Below, in pieces: positions 41,643 through 50,889 of a DNA stretch of 58,883 bases. The stretch spans positions 1-58,883 of the forward strand of contig CAJUQT010000024.1 of NCBI GenBank assembly GCA_910588225.1. The letters are read 5' to 3'. The position numbers and the translations under genes were made by a program. Position 1 is the first letter of the stretch. Each line of letters starts with the position of its first letter. This DNA comes from an uncultured Acetatifactor sp. (lineage in GTDB: Bacteria > Bacillota > Clostridia > Lachnospirales > Lachnospiraceae). The notes under the pieces are model-generated. The model was not told where the DNA came from and searched no databases. It was given only the letters and a program-made list of their open reading frames with translations.

Positions 41643-42371
41643 ATGGAGAAAACACAGGAAGCAATTGAAACATTAAAGGAAATCGTCCAAAAATACGACA
41701 ACATCGTCTTTTTCGGCGGAGCAGGGGTATCCACGGAAAGCGGAATTCCGGACTTCCGCAGTGTGGACGGCCTGTATCATCAGCAGTATGATTATCCGCC
41801 GGAAACCATTCTCAGCCACACTTTCTATCGCCGTAATCCGGAGGAATTCTACCGCTTTTATCGCAATAAAATGCTTTTCCCGGACGCCCGGCCCAACGCC
41901 GCTCACCTGAAGCTGGCGGAACTGGAAAAGGCCGGGAAGCTGCGGGCCGTCATTACCCAGAATATTGACGGGCTTCATCAGGCAGCCGGCAGCCGCACCG
42001 TTCTGGAGCTGCACGGTTCCGTGCTGCGTAATTACTGTAAAAAATGCGGGCAGTTTTACGATTTGGACTATATCCGCAGCAACACCGGCGTTCCTGCGTG
42101 TGAGAAATGCGGCGGCTCTGTAAAGCCTGACGTAGTTCTCTATGAAGAAGGCCTAAACCAGAAAACCATAAACGATGCAGTACACTTTATTCATGATGCG
42201 GAGGTACTGATCATCGGCGGTACGTCCCTGGCCGTATATCCCGCCGCTGGACTCATCGATTATTTCAACGGCGATAAGCTGGTGGTCATTAACAAGGCGC
42301 CCACTCCCCGGGACGCCCACGCCGACCTGCTGATTCAGGCGCCCATCGGAGAGGTTTTCGCACAGCTGTAA
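41643..42371 (+). CDS. Sir2 family NAD-dependent protein deacylase
   Basis: A 242-residue sirtuin. GGAGVSTESGIPDFRS binds NAD, TQNIDGLHQAAG and the catalytic His in VLELHGSV follow, and a zinc site is formed by CKKCGQFYD and CEKCGGS. It removes acyl groups from lysines using NAD. Full length. It probably forms a unit with the DUF3781 gene. Confidence 0.94.
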   Translation: MEKTQEAIETLKEIVQKYDNIVFFGGAGVSTESGIPDFRSVDGLYHQQYDYPPETILSHTFYRRNPEEFYRFYRNKMLFPDARPNAAHLKLAELEKAGKLRAVITQNIDGLHQAAGSRTVLELHGSVLRNYCKKCGQFYDLDYIRSNTGVPACEKCGGSVKPDVVLYEEGLNQKTINDAVHFIHDAEVLIIGGTSLAVYPAAGLIDYFNGDKLVVINKAPTPRDAHADLLIQAPIGEVFAQL

Positions 42372-42502
42372 GCATCCTGCGTTCCAATGTCACAGTCAAA
42401 CTGCCAGAAAGTGCTATCACCCGCCACACCTTCAGGCTGGCATCACGCAGATTTCAGTTCTTGCGCAATACTGCACTCCTCTATACGTCATTACATGTCC
42501 CG

Positions 42503-44074
42503 TCATGGAAGCGCCGTTTTACGGTCCATTCCCCATACGGCGGCAACCAGCAGGAATGCCGTCACGGCATACACTGCAGCCGCCGGAATATCCGGACATG
42601 CAAGCAATACTGCAATGGGAACCAGCGCCGAGACCATACTCGCCAGCATAGTGAGCATGGCAGATGCGCTCTGCTTGACCACCCGCACTTCATTTTCCCA
42701 GTCAAACAGCGGGAATTTGCTGTTGATTGCCAGTCCTGCCCTTGCACCGAATATGATATAAACCGCCGGCACTGCCAGCAGGCATAGGGCGTCCACATCT
42801 GCCGGGCGAATCGCTATGAAAAGCAGCACTTCCGAAACCAGGTAAAAGGGAAAGGACACCAGGAGCTTCGTCACCACCTTGCTTCGAATCACATCTTTTT
42901 CCGTCACAGGCAGTGTCTGCAGCATCCACCACTGCTTTCCCTCCATGGAAATGGAACAGGCCGTCAGCGGCATCATCGCCGGAAGGAATCCCACAAGAAG
43001 CGGCAATATTCTGCTTACCACACCGGGAAGTCCCAGCATGGTTTCCACTGTTTCCAGCCCCGTCACCAACACGGCTATGGCCAGGATCAGCATCAGAATC
43101 TCCCCCAGCAGCGTATTCGTCGCATAAATGGTGGAAGAAAAATAATGCCGAAGCTCCCGTTCCACCATAGTCCGAAGCACTGACTTTCTCTGAAGTACCT
43201 GCATCCGGTAATTGCCTTTCGTCTCCCTGGCCCCCAGCAGCATACAGATATTCACGTAAAAATGTCGAAGGATTTCCAGGAACAGGAGAAAGCTCCCCAG
43301 AGACACTGCCAGAAACAGCAGAAGCCTCGCCGCCTCGCCTTTTCCCATGGCATCTGCAATCCACATAGCCGGCGGATACATGCTGCGAATCTGCCCTTCC
43401 ATCTGTCCTGCCATCTGCTCCATCATACCCATCAGTTCACTCTCTTCCATGGCGCTCATACGCATACTTCCAATCATAATCACGCACACAAAACCGATTG
43501 TCAGCACGATGGAAATCAGGTTTTTCCGCTTCCATCTGCTGCTGATCCCTGCAATCAGGGCACCCAGTATGGAAGCCAGAGTCAGCGGCAGAAGAGGCAG
43601 AAAAATGCCCGCCGCAATGCCATAGATCCAGAATATCACCCCCGGATTCTCCATCACTCCGCACACTGCCATTCCCGGCAGAAGCACCAGAAAACCCAGC
43701 AGCATACTCGTGATGTACATGGACAGAAACCGACTGACAATAATCGCTCTGACCGTAACCGGCATGGCAATCTGCTTCTCATAGGCCTTCCTGTCAAAAA
43801 GTACCGGCCCCGCCTTGAATATGGTAAAGAAAAATATCAGCAGGGAGACACTCACCGACAGCACCGCCGGCACAAGCTTTCCCAGCCCCATGGTAATGAG
43901 TCCATAGCTCAGAGCGCATACATAGCCCGCCAGCATGACAATCAGGAACGCCCACAAAATTCCGAACAAATAGTATCTTCTCTTCTTCCGGGCATCTTTG
44001 GTATGACGAAATTCATTGAGTCCGAACATCCCATACAGGGAAAGCTTCGTCAACAGCCTAATTTGTCTCGTCAT
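42503..44074 (-). CDS. ABC-2 type transporter permease
   Basis: A 523-residue membrane protein with about twelve hydrophobic helices in two sets and a cytoplasmic N-terminus (MFGLNEFRHTKDARKKRRYY). Layout fits a fused ABC exporter permease of the kind paired with one ATPase. GGAGGTGA lies before ATG 44074, inside the ATPase gene, which it overlaps by 17 bases. Substrate not evident. Confidence 0.85.
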   Translation of the reverse strand: MTRQIRLLTKLSLYGMFGLNEFRHTKDARKKRRYYLFGILWAFLIVMLAGYVCALSYGLITMGLGKLVPAVLSVSVSLLIFFFTIFKAGPVLFDRKAYEKQIAMPVTVRAIIVSRFLSMYITSMLLGFLVLLPGMAVCGVMENPGVIFWIYGIAAGIFLPLLPLTLASILGALIAGISSRWKRKNLISIVLTIGFVCVIMIGSMRMSAMEESELMGMMEQMAGQMEGQIRSMYPPAMWIADAMGKGEAARLLLFLAVSLGSFLLFLEILRHFYVNICMLLGARETKGNYRMQVLQRKSVLRTMVERELRHYFSSTIYATNTLLGEILMLILAIAVLVTGLETVETMLGLPGVVSRILPLLVGFLPAMMPLTACSISMEGKQWWMLQTLPVTEKDVIRSKVVTKLLVSFPFYLVSEVLLFIAIRPADVDALCLLAVPAVYIIFGARAGLAINSKFPLFDWENEVRVVKQSASAMLTMLASMVSALVPIAVLLACPDIPAAAVYAVTAFLLVAAVWGMDRKTALP

Positions 44075-44780
44075 GATGGGTCACCTCCATAAACACATCC
44101 TCCAGAGACTTATCCCTGGTCAGCTCTCCGGTATTTCCCTCCACAATCAGCCTGCCGCCTGAAATCACAGCAATGCGATTGCAGAGCTTCTCCGCCACCT
44201 CCAGCACATGGGTGGAGAAGAAAATGGCGCTTCCCTTTTCACATAAGGCACGCATCTTCCCCTTCAACAGCAGAGAAGCCTCCGGGTCAAGCCCCACAAA
44301 AGGCTCATCCAGAACCAGCAGCTTCGGTTCATGAATCAGCGCCCCTATGATGGCCAGCTTCTGCCGCATTCCATGGGAATAAGTGGAGACCAGATCTCCC
44401 AGAACCGAATAGATTCCGAAGTCTTCGGCCTCTGCGCGGATGCGCTCCTCCCGCTCCGCAGCGGATACCTGCCAGATGTCCGCCAGAAAATTCAGGTACT
44501 GAATCCCGGTCAGATATTCATAGATGTCCGGATTGTCCGGGATATAGGCCGTCACCTTTTTACAGGCCAGGGACTGTGTCCGCACATTCTTCCCGTCTAT
44601 CAAAATTTCTCCGCTGTCAAAGTCATGAATTCCCACGATACTCTTAATGGTAGTGGTCTTCCCCGCTCCGTTATGACCGATGAACCCGTAAATATCTCCT
44701 GCATGCACGCGAAGCGACAGGTCTGCCACCGCAGTCTTACCGCCCTTATAGGTTTTCGTCAGATGCTTTACCTCCAGCAT
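44058..44780 (-). CDS. ABC transporter ATP-binding protein
   Basis: A 240-residue ATPase: Walker A GHNGAGKTTTIK, signature YSHGMRQKLAI, Walker B LLVLDEPFVGLDP, switch His in IFFSTHVLE. The group resembles exporters of antibiotics, lipids or peptides. GAGGAGG precedes ATG. Works with the permease encoded next. Confidence 0.93.
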   Translation of the reverse strand: MLEVKHLTKTYKGGKTAVADLSLRVHAGDIYGFIGHNGAGKTTTIKSIVGIHDFDSGEILIDGKNVRTQSLACKKVTAYIPDNPDIYEYLTGIQYLNFLADIWQVSAAEREERIRAEAEDFGIYSVLGDLVSTYSHGMRQKLAIIGALIHEPKLLVLDEPFVGLDPEASLLLKGKMRALCEKGSAIFFSTHVLEVAEKLCNRIAVISGGRLIVEGNTGELTRDKSLEDVFMEVTHHDETN

Positions 44781-44863
44781 GTCTTCTCCTCCTCTGTCCT
44801 TAAATCTTATTGATATTATTATGATATCATTTTAATTCACATTTTGCAAGATATTTTTCTTAA

Positions 44864-44898
44864 ACAATAGAATCCATGCTCTGCCAGGATTCTATTGT
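44864..44898. repeat. 12-bp inverted repeat upstream of the ABC exporter
   Basis: ACAATAGAATCC pairs with GGATTCTATTGT over 11 bases, between the ABC operon and the Rpn-type gene terminator. No T run follows on either strand. Possibly an operator. Confidence 0.35.
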
Positions 44899-44904
44899 CA
44901 TGAA

Positions 44905-44932
44905 CAAAAAGGACACTGAAAACCAGTGTCCT
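44905..44932 (-). terminator. Terminator of the Rpn-type nuclease gene
   Basis: AGGACACTG-GTTTT-CAGTGTCCT on the minus strand followed by TTTTTG. Confidence 0.85.
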
Positions 44933-44953
44933 CAACCATTACACTTTCAATAT

Positions 44954-45949
44954 TTATGATTTCATTTCCGCATAAATTCTTTCGTCACTCCACTCCGGAT
45001 GGCAATTAAGCATTTCGCAGATTTCCATTATTTCTGAAATATCCTCTTCCAACATCTCCGCAATCTCTTCCGGCGACCTGCCCTTCGCTGCTTTCTTTCG
45101 CACAAGGTCGATTTTCCCTTCTATTCTGCCCTCCTGCCTGCCTTCTATTCTGCCTTCTTCCCGTGCTTCCTTTTTCAGCCATTCCATCGCTTTTTTCTCA
45201 TTATACTCTGTCAGCAGCATTTTCTTCACCTCCGCACTCAATGGTATCAGAATGTCCGTCAGGATTCCATGCTCCACGCAATATGACACTGCGGCATCCA
45301 CAGCCTCTTTTGTGGAACTATACCTCTTCTGATACTCTTTCAGCTTCGCCACAAAGCAGGAATACTCCTCCAGCCGTCTGCATCCAGCCATCAGCTTCTG
45401 ATTGCATTCATGATTGATATTCAATACACGCACTGTAAGTTCCAGACAGGATTTCTGCTCTCCCGGTTCCTCCATGAAAGCGTCAGTCAACTGCAGAATT
45501 CGCTCGTCTTCCATCTTATCGTCCCCATTGTAAAACACAACGCAGCGGGGTGTCGGAAGCCTGATTAGAGTACTCCCGTAAATCCGGTCCTGTTCCCGCC
45601 CCACATAGGCTTCATACTCCGCGGCCGTATAAAGCAGAAACCGCAGAGGTAAATTGGGGCAGATCGTACTCTGATGCTCGTACAAATTCAGCGTTCCCAT
45701 TAACATAAAGGCCACATCATTATTCATGGACATATACAGCACATTGTCCAGCGTGACAATCTCTAAGGCACTTTCATCACAGTAATCCGTCCCATTCAGC
45801 GCGTTATAAAGCTGTAACAAAGCCTTTTTGTCCCGTTCAAAAATATAGCAGAAAAGCCGGTCCTTCACCTTCCGGTTTGCAATAAAGTACCGCAACGGCC
45901 GACGCATACGCCGCTGCCTTGTCGATACAAAACGTATTTTGGAAATCAT
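44954..45949 (-). CDS. Rpn-type PD-(D/E)XK nuclease / putative transposase family protein
   Basis: A 331-residue protein. The N-terminal half (FCYIFERDKKALLQLYNALN, SMNNDVAFMLMGTLNLYEHQ, PTPRCVVFYNG) is the PD-(D/E)XK fold of the Rpn family, whose Escherichia coli members promote recombination. Near the C-terminus is a charged repeat of the EGR type (REEGRIEGRQEGRIEGK) and a helical end. ATG 45949 has GAGAGG 7 bases upstream; a GTG at 45988 has no site. These genes occur in many copies in Lachnospiraceae; mobility is not shown here. Confidence 0.8.
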   Translation of the reverse strand: MISKIRFVSTRQRRMRRPLRYFIANRKVKDRLFCYIFERDKKALLQLYNALNGTDYCDESALEIVTLDNVLYMSMNNDVAFMLMGTLNLYEHQSTICPNLPLRFLLYTAAEYEAYVGREQDRIYGSTLIRLPTPRCVVFYNGDDKMEDERILQLTDAFMEEPGEQKSCLELTVRVLNINHECNQKLMAGCRRLEEYSCFVAKLKEYQKRYSSTKEAVDAAVSYCVEHGILTDILIPLSAEVKKMLLTEYNEKKAMEWLKKEAREEGRIEGRQEGRIEGKIDLVRKKAAKGRSPEEIAEMLEEDISEIMEICEMLNCHPEWSDERIYAEMKS

Positions 45950-46266
45950 ATCCTGTCCTCTCTTTCTGAAATTGTCAAGCAGAGACACAGAATATTTCCC
46001 AAATGCCTTTCAGACTGTCCCTGCCACTGTGTGTGAAAAATTTCGGCAGAAACTGCCCGAATGTGCGAGATGCACCTTTCACAGATTGTCTTGATAAAAA
46101 AATGGTAATTCATTTTCGGAGTTTTGTCAACCAGTTTTTGTAGATTCCCATATGAAAAACGCCTCTCTTTTCATATGAATAGCCGTTTCTGTCTCTGCTA
46201 TAATAAAGTCAGGTAAAGGCATTGCGTCGCAATAGCCAAAACCAGAACATTTCCGGGAGGAACCAC
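45950..46266. other. Divergent control region of the Rpn-type and MerR-type genes
   Basis: Minus promoter TTGACA (46124-46129), 17 bases, TACCAT (46101-46106) for the Rpn-type gene. Plus TATAAT at 46199-46204 for the MerR-type gene with a poor -35, preceded by a 10-bp inverted repeat at 46149-46177. No gene. Confidence 0.6.
46149..46177. promoter_or_regulatory. Candidate operator: CATATGAAAA inverted repeat
   Basis: Perfect 10-bp arms CATATGAAAA / TTTTCATATG with a 9-base spacer, in the -35 region of the MerR-type gene. Likely autoregulation by a dimer. Confidence 0.55.
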
Positions 46267-46908
46267 ATGTACACTCTCAAACAGCTGACTCAAAGCACAA
46301 GGCTTTCGGACCGCACCCTTCGCAATTACCTGGATGCGAGCATTCTTCACAGTCAGAAGGAAAACGGCATATGGGCCTTTACCCCACAGCAGGTCAGCGA
46401 CTTTTTTCAGAACGAAACGGTGCGGTCGGCAATCCAGGTGAAAAACAAATCGATCGTGAGTGAGTTTTGGAATGATACGCATAAGAAAACGAATTCCGCC
46501 TGTATGATCTGGGATATGCCGGAAGAGGATCCCGTACGCCTCATGCATTTTATCTGTGATGCTGTCAATCGAAAAGAAGGGATGACGATATCCTTTGAAA
46601 GCAGGCAGGACAAGCGCCGGATTATCTTAAGCGGAAGTGAAGCTGATATCTTTGAAATTCTGACGGAATACCATCATCAGTTTTCACAAAAAAATATTCG
46701 ATTTCAAAGCACCTATGTGGAATACCCCGCCTGTATCTGCGGGTATGACCCCATGAATATGTTCCGGGTGGAAAATCTGCTGTACTGCAGTCACTTTGCC
46801 TTCCTGCAAAAGGGTGCCGAAGCCATCAAAAAAGACGGCCCGATTCTCCTTATACTGAAAGGGGACTCGGACCGTGAGATTGCGGGATATTATGAATTGT
46901 TCCAATAG
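46267..46908 (+). CDS. MerR-type HTH protein with uncharacterised C-terminal domain
   Basis: A 213-residue protein. Residues 1-55 form a MerR-like winged helix (MYTLKQLTQSTRLSDRTLRN then YLDASILHSQKENGIWAF). The rest has no metal or coiled-coil signature; it includes ACMIWDMPEEDPVRLMHFIC and FRVENLLYCSHFAFLQKGAE and might bind a ligand. GGGAGG lies 6 bases before ATG. Convergent with the aldo/keto reductase gene (37-base gap). Confidence 0.75.
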   Translation: MYTLKQLTQSTRLSDRTLRNYLDASILHSQKENGIWAFTPQQVSDFFQNETVRSAIQVKNKSIVSEFWNDTHKKTNSACMIWDMPEEDPVRLMHFICDAVNRKEGMTISFESRQDKRRIILSGSEADIFEILTEYHHQFSQKNIRFQSTYVEYPACICGYDPMNMFRVENLLYCSHFAFLQKGAEAIKKDGPILLILKGDSDREIAGYYELFQ

Positions 46909-46945
46909 TCTTTCTTTTCGGAAATGTTGTATCCTCTCTTCTTCC

Positions 46946-47917
46946 TTACTTTTGACCGTTCCCATATTCCTTTATTATGTCCAGGGCCTCCATCAGTTCC
47001 TCCGGCACAGTCATATCCGCGCTCTGCAGCCCTTCCTGCAGCTGCTGCTCCGTCCGGAAGGTGACGATGGGAACCGTGGGAAACGGCTGCTGCATCAGAT
47101 AAGCCAGAGAGATTTTACTGACAGGCAGCCCACATTCCTTCAGCAGCCTCAAAATTTGCTCATTTCGTTCATTCTCATACTGTGCCCGCAGCTGAGGCCT
47201 GATTTCCTCCCCGCGAATTCGCTTGCTCAGATACCCCTGGGCCACGGAGGTATAGGCCATAGCATTCTTCCCGACCTGGCGGTGATACTGCCAGGTATCG
47301 CTATCCATCAGCACCAGCGTCTTGTCCGCCACGCCTTCCCTGTTGATTTCTGCCAGACTCCACATCAGCTGATTGCATACAAATCCCGGGATTCCCTGAG
47401 CCTTCGCATACTCTTCGGCCTGCATCAGACGGGGCAGCGTCCAGTTGGAGCAGCCATACCAGCGAATCTTGCCGCGCTTTCGCCGCTCCTCCAATGTCCC
47501 CAGCAACTCCGCAACAGGAATACTTGTGTCATCCCGATGGAGAAAATATAAGTCCACATAATCTGTCTGCAATGCCTGCAGGCTCTCATCCAGATCTTTG
47601 ACAATGCATTCCGGGGTCACTCTGGGCACAGAAACAGTCTCCATGTCCGGATGACATCCTTTCGTACTGATAATTACCTCTTCCCGCCTGCCGCTTTGTT
47701 TCAGCCAGCGGCCGATGATGTGCTCGCTTTTGGCCCGTTCCCCGGGGGTCCAGTCACCGTATACATGGGCGGTGTCGATAAAATTCCCGCCCAGACTTAA
47801 GTAACGATCCAACTGTTCTCCCGCCTGCTTTTCCGCCATTTCCACGCCGTATTTTACCGTTCCCAGACAGATAGCCGATACTTTCAAATCTGTTCCCTGC
47901 AATATCCGATACTTCAT
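46946..47917 (-). CDS. Aldo/keto reductase
   Basis: A 323-residue NADPH-dependent barrel oxidoreductase. The tetrad is visible: Asp and Tyr in NFIDTAHVYG, Lys in VIISTKG, His in LYFLHRDD. VSKISLAYLM and the C-terminal NADP-binding part follow. AGGAGGG precedes ATG. It lies beyond the sugar importer operon on the same strand; a role in sugar conversion is possible. Confidence 0.92.
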   Translation of the reverse strand: MKYRILQGTDLKVSAICLGTVKYGVEMAEKQAGEQLDRYLSLGGNFIDTAHVYGDWTPGERAKSEHIIGRWLKQSGRREEVIISTKGCHPDMETVSVPRVTPECIVKDLDESLQALQTDYVDLYFLHRDDTSIPVAELLGTLEERRKRGKIRWYGCSNWTLPRLMQAEEYAKAQGIPGFVCNQLMWSLAEINREGVADKTLVLMDSDTWQYHRQVGKNAMAYTSVAQGYLSKRIRGEEIRPQLRAQYENERNEQILRLLKECGLPVSKISLAYLMQQPFPTVPIVTFRTEQQLQEGLQSADMTVPEELMEALDIIKEYGNGQK

Positions 47918-47945
47918 ACTTCCCTCCTGCTGTTTTGTTCCGTCA

Positions 47946-48085
47946 TGCGCAAACCCTTTACGCTATATGCGCCACGCCCCTTGCGCATTATGCGCCATAA
48001 TCTTCGCCCTATGCTTCCATGATACCCATGCTATATATGTGCGATATTCGCGTTAGATATGCTAAGCTTTTACACTATTTGCGCA
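47946..48085. repeat. Cluster of TGCGC(A/C) motifs upstream of the aldo/keto reductase
   Basis: TGCGCA or TGCGCC at 47946, 47968, 47982, 47991 and 48080, including a 13-bp palindrome GCGCATTATGCGC (47983-47995). A candidate regulator site. Confidence 0.5.
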
Positions 48086-48185
48086 TCCGTCTCTCATGGG
48101 TGGACACAACGCACTGAACTGCTTCCATGCCCACAGGAGCCATTATCCGGCGACAAGAAAGAGCAAAATCATCCGCGGGAATTCA

Positions 48186-49850
48186 TCAAAGCAGTACTTC
48201 CACCCGTCTCTCCACATCCGCCGCAAACCTCCGAATCCTCCGGGGATGCAGGCGTGAGTAGAGATAATAGGGATAGTTCGTTCCCTCCAGCTCCTGTTCC
48301 AGAGAATCCGCCATCGTTAGAAGCTCCGTCACCGTGGCCCGGGCCTTCTCCGCATCCTGCAGCTCTCCCGTCTTCTCCGCCCATACCGTCAGATACATGG
48401 CTCTGGTGGTCACATCGCAGAACTGGGCGAAGAGCACCATTGTCCGAATCACGGCCTTCATATCCTCCGCAAACGCCGCCGGCGCACCCAGCGCATCTAT
48501 ATCCAGTATACCATATAATTCTTTTGTCTGGGCAATGGCTTTCTTTTTTTCTGCAAAAATAACTTCCATATTCTCTTTCGTGACGGCAACCCGTTTCGAG
48601 GCTCCTTCCTCCCAGTCATCCCGGGAGTGAATCACCGTCATAATCTCGAAAGCCTTGTCGATGGTATAAGGGGGCTGGTCGCTTTCCAGATACTGATGAC
48701 CCAGAATATACGCCGCTCCCGCAAAAGCCTCCCAGGAAGCCTTCATAAAATTTCTGAGATTCTTCCAGGCCTCCGGGTTGGTCAGCGTCACATTTTCCTG
48801 AAGCTGAGAGGCATTCTTCAGCGGAGAGTACAGTCCCTCCTTCACCCATCTGCGGTAGATTTCATCCAGCTCCGTATCCAGGTTTCCCGTGAGCATGGCC
48901 CCGGCATACAGGTTTACCAGGCTGGGGGTACAGTGCACGGAAGCATCGTGAATCAGCTCCCAGTCTGTCCGAAACCACGCCCCTGCGGCTCCCTTCTCGT
49001 AGCAGATTTCCAGCCGCTCCTTCATATCCTCCACCAGACTCATAGGCGCCACGCCCATGCCAAAATACTGGCCCCAGGTGTCAAATTCAATATATTCCCG
49101 CAGCTTTCCCGTATTCCCGATCTCCGGATTGATGGGAAAGGTAGGATAATAATCATGGGGCTGGGCCTTCAGCGCAATGATTATTCTGTCCGAAACTGCC
49201 TCGCATGCCTGAATCATCAGGCTCTGCTGCTTCGCAGTATAGGCAAAATCCCTGACAATCAGCTCCTTCCCCGCCTGGGAAATGGGCCCATACATAGCCT
49301 TCAGCACGTTGACATACCAGTCCAGATCTGCTGTCTTGCGGCACCGCTCACAGTGACACCTGTTCGCCGCTATGGACACCGGGCTCTCCCTGGTGCCCAG
49401 ACTTACGATAATGCCCGCAATATCCGGGAAAAGCTCAAATAATTCTCTGAATTTCTCCTCCAGGAATTCCAGCCAGAACGGGTGATTGGGACAAACCGTG
49501 CCGTCTGCATTCCGCAGCTCCGGAAACAGCTCAAATATAGATTCCAGCGTATAAATTTCCTTGATTTCCAGATAAAATCCGATTTCCTTCTCCTTTGCCC
49601 TGCGGATGACCCCGCTCATATAGTCTCTCTGGTACAGTACTCCCTGCCGCCGCACCGGCCAGCGTTCCCACAGAATGTCATTGTCATAATATTTTTCAGG
49701 GAACACAAGCTGATCCACCAGGTCATTCTGGTGAAAAATCAACGCGTTCAGCCCTTCCTTCACCATAAACTCCAGCGCCATGTCCACCTGGGCCTGCTGC
49801 CACATCCGCGAACTGTGTATCTCATACCCTCGGAATTCAAATTTTCTCAT
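48186..49850 (-). CDS. Predicted TIM-barrel glycoside-hydrolase-like protein
   Basis: A 554-residue cytoplasmic protein without signal peptide. N-terminal barrel-like start (FRGYEIHSSRMWQQAQVDMA), then PDIAGIIVSLGTRESPVS, a Cys pair in CHCERCRKT, LIVRDFAY and WFRTDWELIHDASVHC; the C-terminal third is helical. The pattern is reminiscent of alpha-glucuronidase-like barrels (GH67/GH115/DUF4838 type) but I cannot place it. GAGGTGAT lies just before ATG 49850; upstream GTG/ATG codons lie within the site. It follows the sugar permeases, so its substrate is likely what the importer brings in. Confidence 0.6.
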   Translation of the reverse strand: MRKFEFRGYEIHSSRMWQQAQVDMALEFMVKEGLNALIFHQNDLVDQLVFPEKYYDNDILWERWPVRRQGVLYQRDYMSGVIRRAKEKEIGFYLEIKEIYTLESIFELFPELRNADGTVCPNHPFWLEFLEEKFRELFELFPDIAGIIVSLGTRESPVSIAANRCHCERCRKTADLDWYVNVLKAMYGPISQAGKELIVRDFAYTAKQQSLMIQACEAVSDRIIIALKAQPHDYYPTFPINPEIGNTGKLREYIEFDTWGQYFGMGVAPMSLVEDMKERLEICYEKGAAGAWFRTDWELIHDASVHCTPSLVNLYAGAMLTGNLDTELDEIYRRWVKEGLYSPLKNASQLQENVTLTNPEAWKNLRNFMKASWEAFAGAAYILGHQYLESDQPPYTIDKAFEIMTVIHSRDDWEEGASKRVAVTKENMEVIFAEKKKAIAQTKELYGILDIDALGAPAAFAEDMKAVIRTMVLFAQFCDVTTRAMYLTVWAEKTGELQDAEKARATVTELLTMADSLEQELEGTNYPYYLYSRLHPRRIRRFAADVERRVEVLL

Positions 49851-50001
49851 AAGCATCACCTCTCCTTTTCCCGCTTTCCATGCCGAATTTCTTCTTCACA
49901 CCACCCAAATTCTCCGTAAAGCTGCTGTAAAGTTCCCAAAATGCCGGCACCTGATATTCTGTCATAACAATGCAGTGCCCTGTCTGAACCGTTACGTTCT
50001 G

Positions 50002-50889
50002 TCACCCCTTCAGCCCGGAAGTGGCGATTCCTTCTATAAAATATTTCTGTGCAAATATGTAGAGCAATACCGGCGGCAGCATGGTCAGCAGGGACATGGC
50101 CATGAGCTGGTCCCAATGCACCGTGTCCGCCACGTCCAGAGACATCCGAAGAGCCAGGGACACCGGATACTTGCTGACGCTGTTGATATAAATCAGCGGA
50201 TTGAAGAAATCGTTCCATCTCCACACGAACTGAAAAAGGGTCACGGAGAAAATCGCCGGTTTCGACAGCGGTACAATGATTCTGGCATAGATGCCGAAGG
50301 AGCCGCACCCGTCGATTCTGGCCGATTCGTCCAGTTCTCTGGGAAGTCCCCTGATAAACTGTATCATCATATAGATAAAGAACGGATACGTGGCGAAAAT
50401 TGCCGGCACAATCATGGGTTTATAGCTGTCCAGCCATCCCAGCCGGTTAAACAGCAGGTACCTGGGCACCATCAGCGTCTGCTCCGGCAGCAGCAAAGTG
50501 GAAATCACCAGCGCAAAGCACAACTTTTTCAGCGGAAATCGAAATCTGGCAAATCCGTAGGCCACCAGCATGCTGGAGAACACGGTAAAAAATACCGTTG
50601 GCACCACCAGCAGAAATGTATTGGTAAAATAGGTCAAGTACGTGTATCTCCCGTTTCCCTTCCACCCTTCCACAAACGCCGAAAGCCGAACCTGCTTCGG
50701 AAAAATGCTCATGGAAGTGATAATTTCATTGTTTTCCTTAAAGGAAGAACCAATCATCCACAGCAGCGGATAGACCATGACCACCGCCAGCGCTATGAGA
50801 AACACATAACACATCAACCGGCCCATGCGCCCCTTTTTCTGCCCGTTCTTTTTTCTCTTCCTTTCTCTGTTCTCTGCTCCCATATGCAT
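50002..50889 (-). CDS. Carbohydrate ABC transporter permease (MalG type)
   Basis: A 295-residue permease with six helices and the coupling EAA-like loop (ELDESARIDGCGSFGIYARI). The long basic N-terminus is cytoplasmic. ATG 50889 shares its A with the upstream permease's TAA stop (TAATG), and GGAGGG lies 5 bases before. The ATPase is not encoded nearby; such importers in this group commonly use a shared MsmK-type ATPase. Confidence 0.92.
   Translation of the reverse strand: MHMGAENRERKRKKNGQKKGRMGRLMCYVFLIALAVVMVYPLLWMIGSSFKENNEIITSMSIFPKQVRLSAFVEGWKGNGRYTYLTYFTNTFLLVVPTVFFTVFSSMLVAYGFARFRFPLKKLCFALVISTLLLPEQTLMVPRYLLFNRLGWLDSYKPMIVPAIFATYPFFIYMMIQFIRGLPRELDESARIDGCGSFGIYARIIVPLSKPAIFSVTLFQFVWRWNDFFNPLIYINSVSKYPVSLALRMSLDVADTVHWDQLMAMSLLTMLPPVLLYIFAQKYFIEGIATSGLKG

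Noticed and set aside
44954..45949. Active insertion sequence
   Set aside because: The Rpn-type gene has its own promoter and terminator and no terminal inverted repeats or target duplication were seen.
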